Assembly (NCBI GenBank): GCA_013044065.1
Contig: JABEVA010000020.1
Coordinates: 1-7,133, forward strand
Length of the DNA: 7,133 nt
Reading direction: 5' to 3'
Origin: Phycisphaerae bacterium
GTDB lineage: Bacteria > Planctomycetota > Phycisphaerae > WQYP01
The notes beneath the pieces were generated by a model. That model saw nothing but the letters and a program-made list of their open reading frames with translations, was not told the origin of the DNA and did no database searches. Of the stretch, positions 6,239 through 7,133 are shown piece by piece (position 1 is the first letter of the stretch; each line of letters begins with the position of its first letter). A program made the position numbers and the translations under genes.

Positions 6239-6325
6239 CCGCACCCGCAATTGTAAATCCTGCCCTTCCGGCTGCGGCGGTTTTCTTGATCCGCTCTTTT
6301 ACATTCTGCCGAAAATGATTGAGGA

Positions 6326-6338
6326 ACCGTTTTACGGT
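6326..6338. repeat. short inverted repeat ACCGT-TTT-ACGGT
   Basis: Perfect 5-bp arms (6326-6330 and 6334-6338) surround a TTT centre. The arms are short enough to arise by chance. It is listed because it lies between two longer inverted repeats in the same non-coding region. Confidence 0.25.
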
Positions 6339-6388
6339 CGGTACGCAAAGGAGACATTGCAGAATGCCAAAATGACCGGTCCGCCGCA

Positions 6389-6404
6389 TTTTCTTGCAAG
6401 AAAA
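6389..6404. repeat. perfect 16-bp palindrome
   Basis: TTTTCTTGCAAGAAAA is an exact palindrome with 8-bp arms and no spacer. A gapless centre suits a dimeric DNA-binding protein better than an RNA hairpin. It lies about 170 bp upstream of the proB promoter and 220 bp upstream of the rightward promoter. I do not recognise it as a known operator. Confidence 0.4.
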
Positions 6405-6621
6405 GCCAGTTCCGGTTAGACTCTGTATTCCTGAAGTTGGTCAGTTTTGAGCCGGGTCCATCATGAGCCTCTCGCCATGCCGTGTTGTCGTTTGCCACCA
6501 GGCGTGTGGTTTATCGGCAGGCCCTATAACCAAGCTGATGGCCCAAAGCTGTGACTTCCAATGGAGTGCGAGTGTGGCCCATTTTGGAGAGCTTTGAAAA
6601 AAAACATCAGGCCGGAACATT

Positions 6622-6630
6622 TGCTATAAT
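6622..6630 (+). promoter_or_regulatory. extended -10 promoter for the gene at 6691
   Basis: TGCTATAAT combines a perfect TATAAT (6625-6630) with the upstream TG dinucleotide (6622-6623) of extended -10 promoters, which can work without a good -35. The region at the usual -35 distance (AAACAT, 6602-6607) is poor; an A8 run (6597-6604) lies there. The predicted start is about 6637, giving a leader of about 54 nt. GCCGGT (6639-6644) and ACCGGC (6663-6668) could pair in that leader. Confidence 0.6.
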
Positions 6631-6675
6631 ATCTCTGTGCCGGTTTCAGGTATGCGTTATTGACCGGCCAGGCCA

Positions 6676-6690
6676 GAGAGAGGTAATCCA
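6676..6690 (+). promoter_or_regulatory. ribosome binding site setting the GTG start
   Basis: GAGAGAGG (6676-6683) is a strong purine-rich Shine-Dalgarno sequence 7 nt before the GTG at 6691. An in-frame TGA at 6661-6663, with no start codon between it and 6691, fixes the start of this gene. Confidence 0.6.
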
Positions 6691-7133
6691 GTGTCAAAAG
6701 TTGATGAGCCATCCCTGAAAGAGCAAGCGGCGAATCCCGCCGCGACACCTCGTGGCAAGAGGCTCGTGCATGCACGTCCCGACAAGGCTCCGTTGGCCAA
6801 TGGCCAGCCGCCAGCGACCGCCAGTGCCACTGGGTTTCGCTTTAAAAGCAAGCGCGGCCCATCGGTGCCGGGCCATGCTTCCAAAGCCTCCGGTTCCATG
6901 GCGGCCAAGGAAGCGTCCGCCAAAATGCGCCCAAGTCCACCCGCCGGGCCGGAAGCGGCGGTGGAGGGGGCATCGTTAAAACTTCCCGCAGCGGCGCAAA
7001 TTCAAATCGTCAACGCCCTGCTGGAGGATCCAGAGGCGCCGGTAGCAGCCATGGCCGTGGAATTGCTCCAGAGTAATTTGCGTTGGCCCGGCAAATTGCG
7101 TTTGGACCCCCATCCGGTGGCGGAAGGGGCCGC
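6691..7133 (+). CDS. unrecognised basic protein, 5' part only
   Basis: This frame is open from a GTG at 6691 to the right edge: 147 complete codons with no stop. It has an extended -10 promoter and a strong ribosome binding site in front. The first 90 or so residues are rich in Ala, Pro, Ser, Lys, Arg and Gly (for example RGKRLVHARPDKAP and FKSKRGPSVPG). They have no hydrophobic stretch, so this part is probably disordered, basic and cytoplasmic. From about residue 94 the composition changes to LKLPAAAQIQIVNALLED and VAAMAVELLQSN, which look like amphipathic helices, the likely start of a folded domain. I do not recognise the family. HEAT-like helices or a nucleic-acid-associated protein are possible but unsupported. 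The real length and function depend on sequence beyond the window. Confidence 0.7.
   Translation, partial: MSKVDEPSLKEQAANPAATPRGKRLVHARPDKAPLANGQPPATASATGFRFKSKRGPSVPGHASKASGSMAAKEASAKMRPSPPAGPEAAVEGASLKLPAAAQIQIVNALLEDPEAPVAAMAVELLQSNLRWPGKLRLDPHPVAEGA

Larger units (their letters stand above)
6161..6690. other. divergent intergenic region, 530 bp, rich in inverted repeats
   Basis: This spacer separates divergently read proB and the gene at 6691. I found no convincing protein gene: the open frames on the minus strand (6214-6498 and 6048-6389) have no ribosome binding site or family motif, and the second runs into proB out of frame. It carries three perfect inverted repeats (6223-6238, 6326-6338, 6389-6404), a proB promoter candidate and an extended -10 promoter facing right. 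Its size would allow a small RNA or a regulator binding array. From about 6405 to 6590 I see nothing specific. Confidence 0.5.

Noticed and set aside
6277..6300. Terminator-like GCGG-CCGC hairpin followed by TCTTTT on the plus strand
   Set aside because: The stem is only 4 bp with a 10-nt loop, and no plus-strand gene lies upstream that would need it.
6048..6389. 113-codon minus-strand frame overlapping the start of proB
   Set aside because: It runs out of frame through more than 100 bp of proB and shows no conserved motif.
6214..6498. 94-codon minus-strand frame in the proB upstream region
   Set aside because: It starts at a GTG with no ribosome binding site, has no family resemblance, and crosses the palindromes and the edge of the candidate proB promoter.
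6794..6806. Direct repeat TGGCCA-A-TGGCCA
   Set aside because: Short, inside the coding frame at 6691, and explained by a local run of Ala/Asn/Gly/Gln codons.
1..7133. Mobile element, CRISPR, tRNA or rRNA content
   Set aside because: I saw no transposase or integrase motifs, regularly spaced repeats, tRNA-like cloverleaf or rRNA signature on either strand by reading.

Overview
The window is a moderately GC-rich bacterial chromosomal segment of housekeeping and regulatory genes. I see no insertion sequence, phage gene, CRISPR array, tRNA or rRNA. Three things suggest a planctomycete (possibly Phycisphaerae-like): an ECF sigma/anti-sigma pair with no zinc motif followed by an exported PDZ protein, a long TruD with archaeal-like C-terminal motifs, and a ProB that starts with a VVVKIGTQ motif. 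This assignment comes from remembered family features, not from a search.

Layout, left to right. Positions 1-271 hold the edge of an unseen gene or spacer, a strong sigma-70-type promoter (95-123) and an unusually hairpin-rich leader of about 140 nt. The leader precedes accD (272-1138, +), the beta carboxyltransferase subunit of acetyl-CoA carboxylase. accD converges on truD (1154-2416, -), a tRNA pseudouridine-13 synthase, with only 15 bp between the stop codons.

Upstream of truD on the minus strand is a three-gene set, transcribed right to left: an ECF sigma factor (4324-4926), a single-pass membrane anti-sigma factor (3620-4273) and an exported PDZ-domain protein with no protease domain (2591-3595). 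It looks like a self-contained envelope-signalling module. Upstream of it, on the same strand, is proB (5024-6160), glutamate 5-kinase with a C-terminal PUA domain. All five minus-strand genes point the same way with gaps of 24-174 bp, so partial co-transcription is possible.

Positions 6161-6690 are a divergent intergenic region of 530 bp. It holds a candidate proB promoter, several perfect inverted repeats including a 16-bp palindrome, and an extended -10 promoter facing right. That promoter serves a GTG-initiated gene at 6691 that runs off the right edge; its 147 visible residues are basic, probably disordered at the start, and not recognised.

The most interesting elements are the sigma/anti-sigma/PDZ module, the mutually exclusive hairpins and micro-ORF in the accD leader, the hairpin between a Shine-Dalgarno sequence and the start of the PDZ gene, and the palindromes in the proB divergent region.
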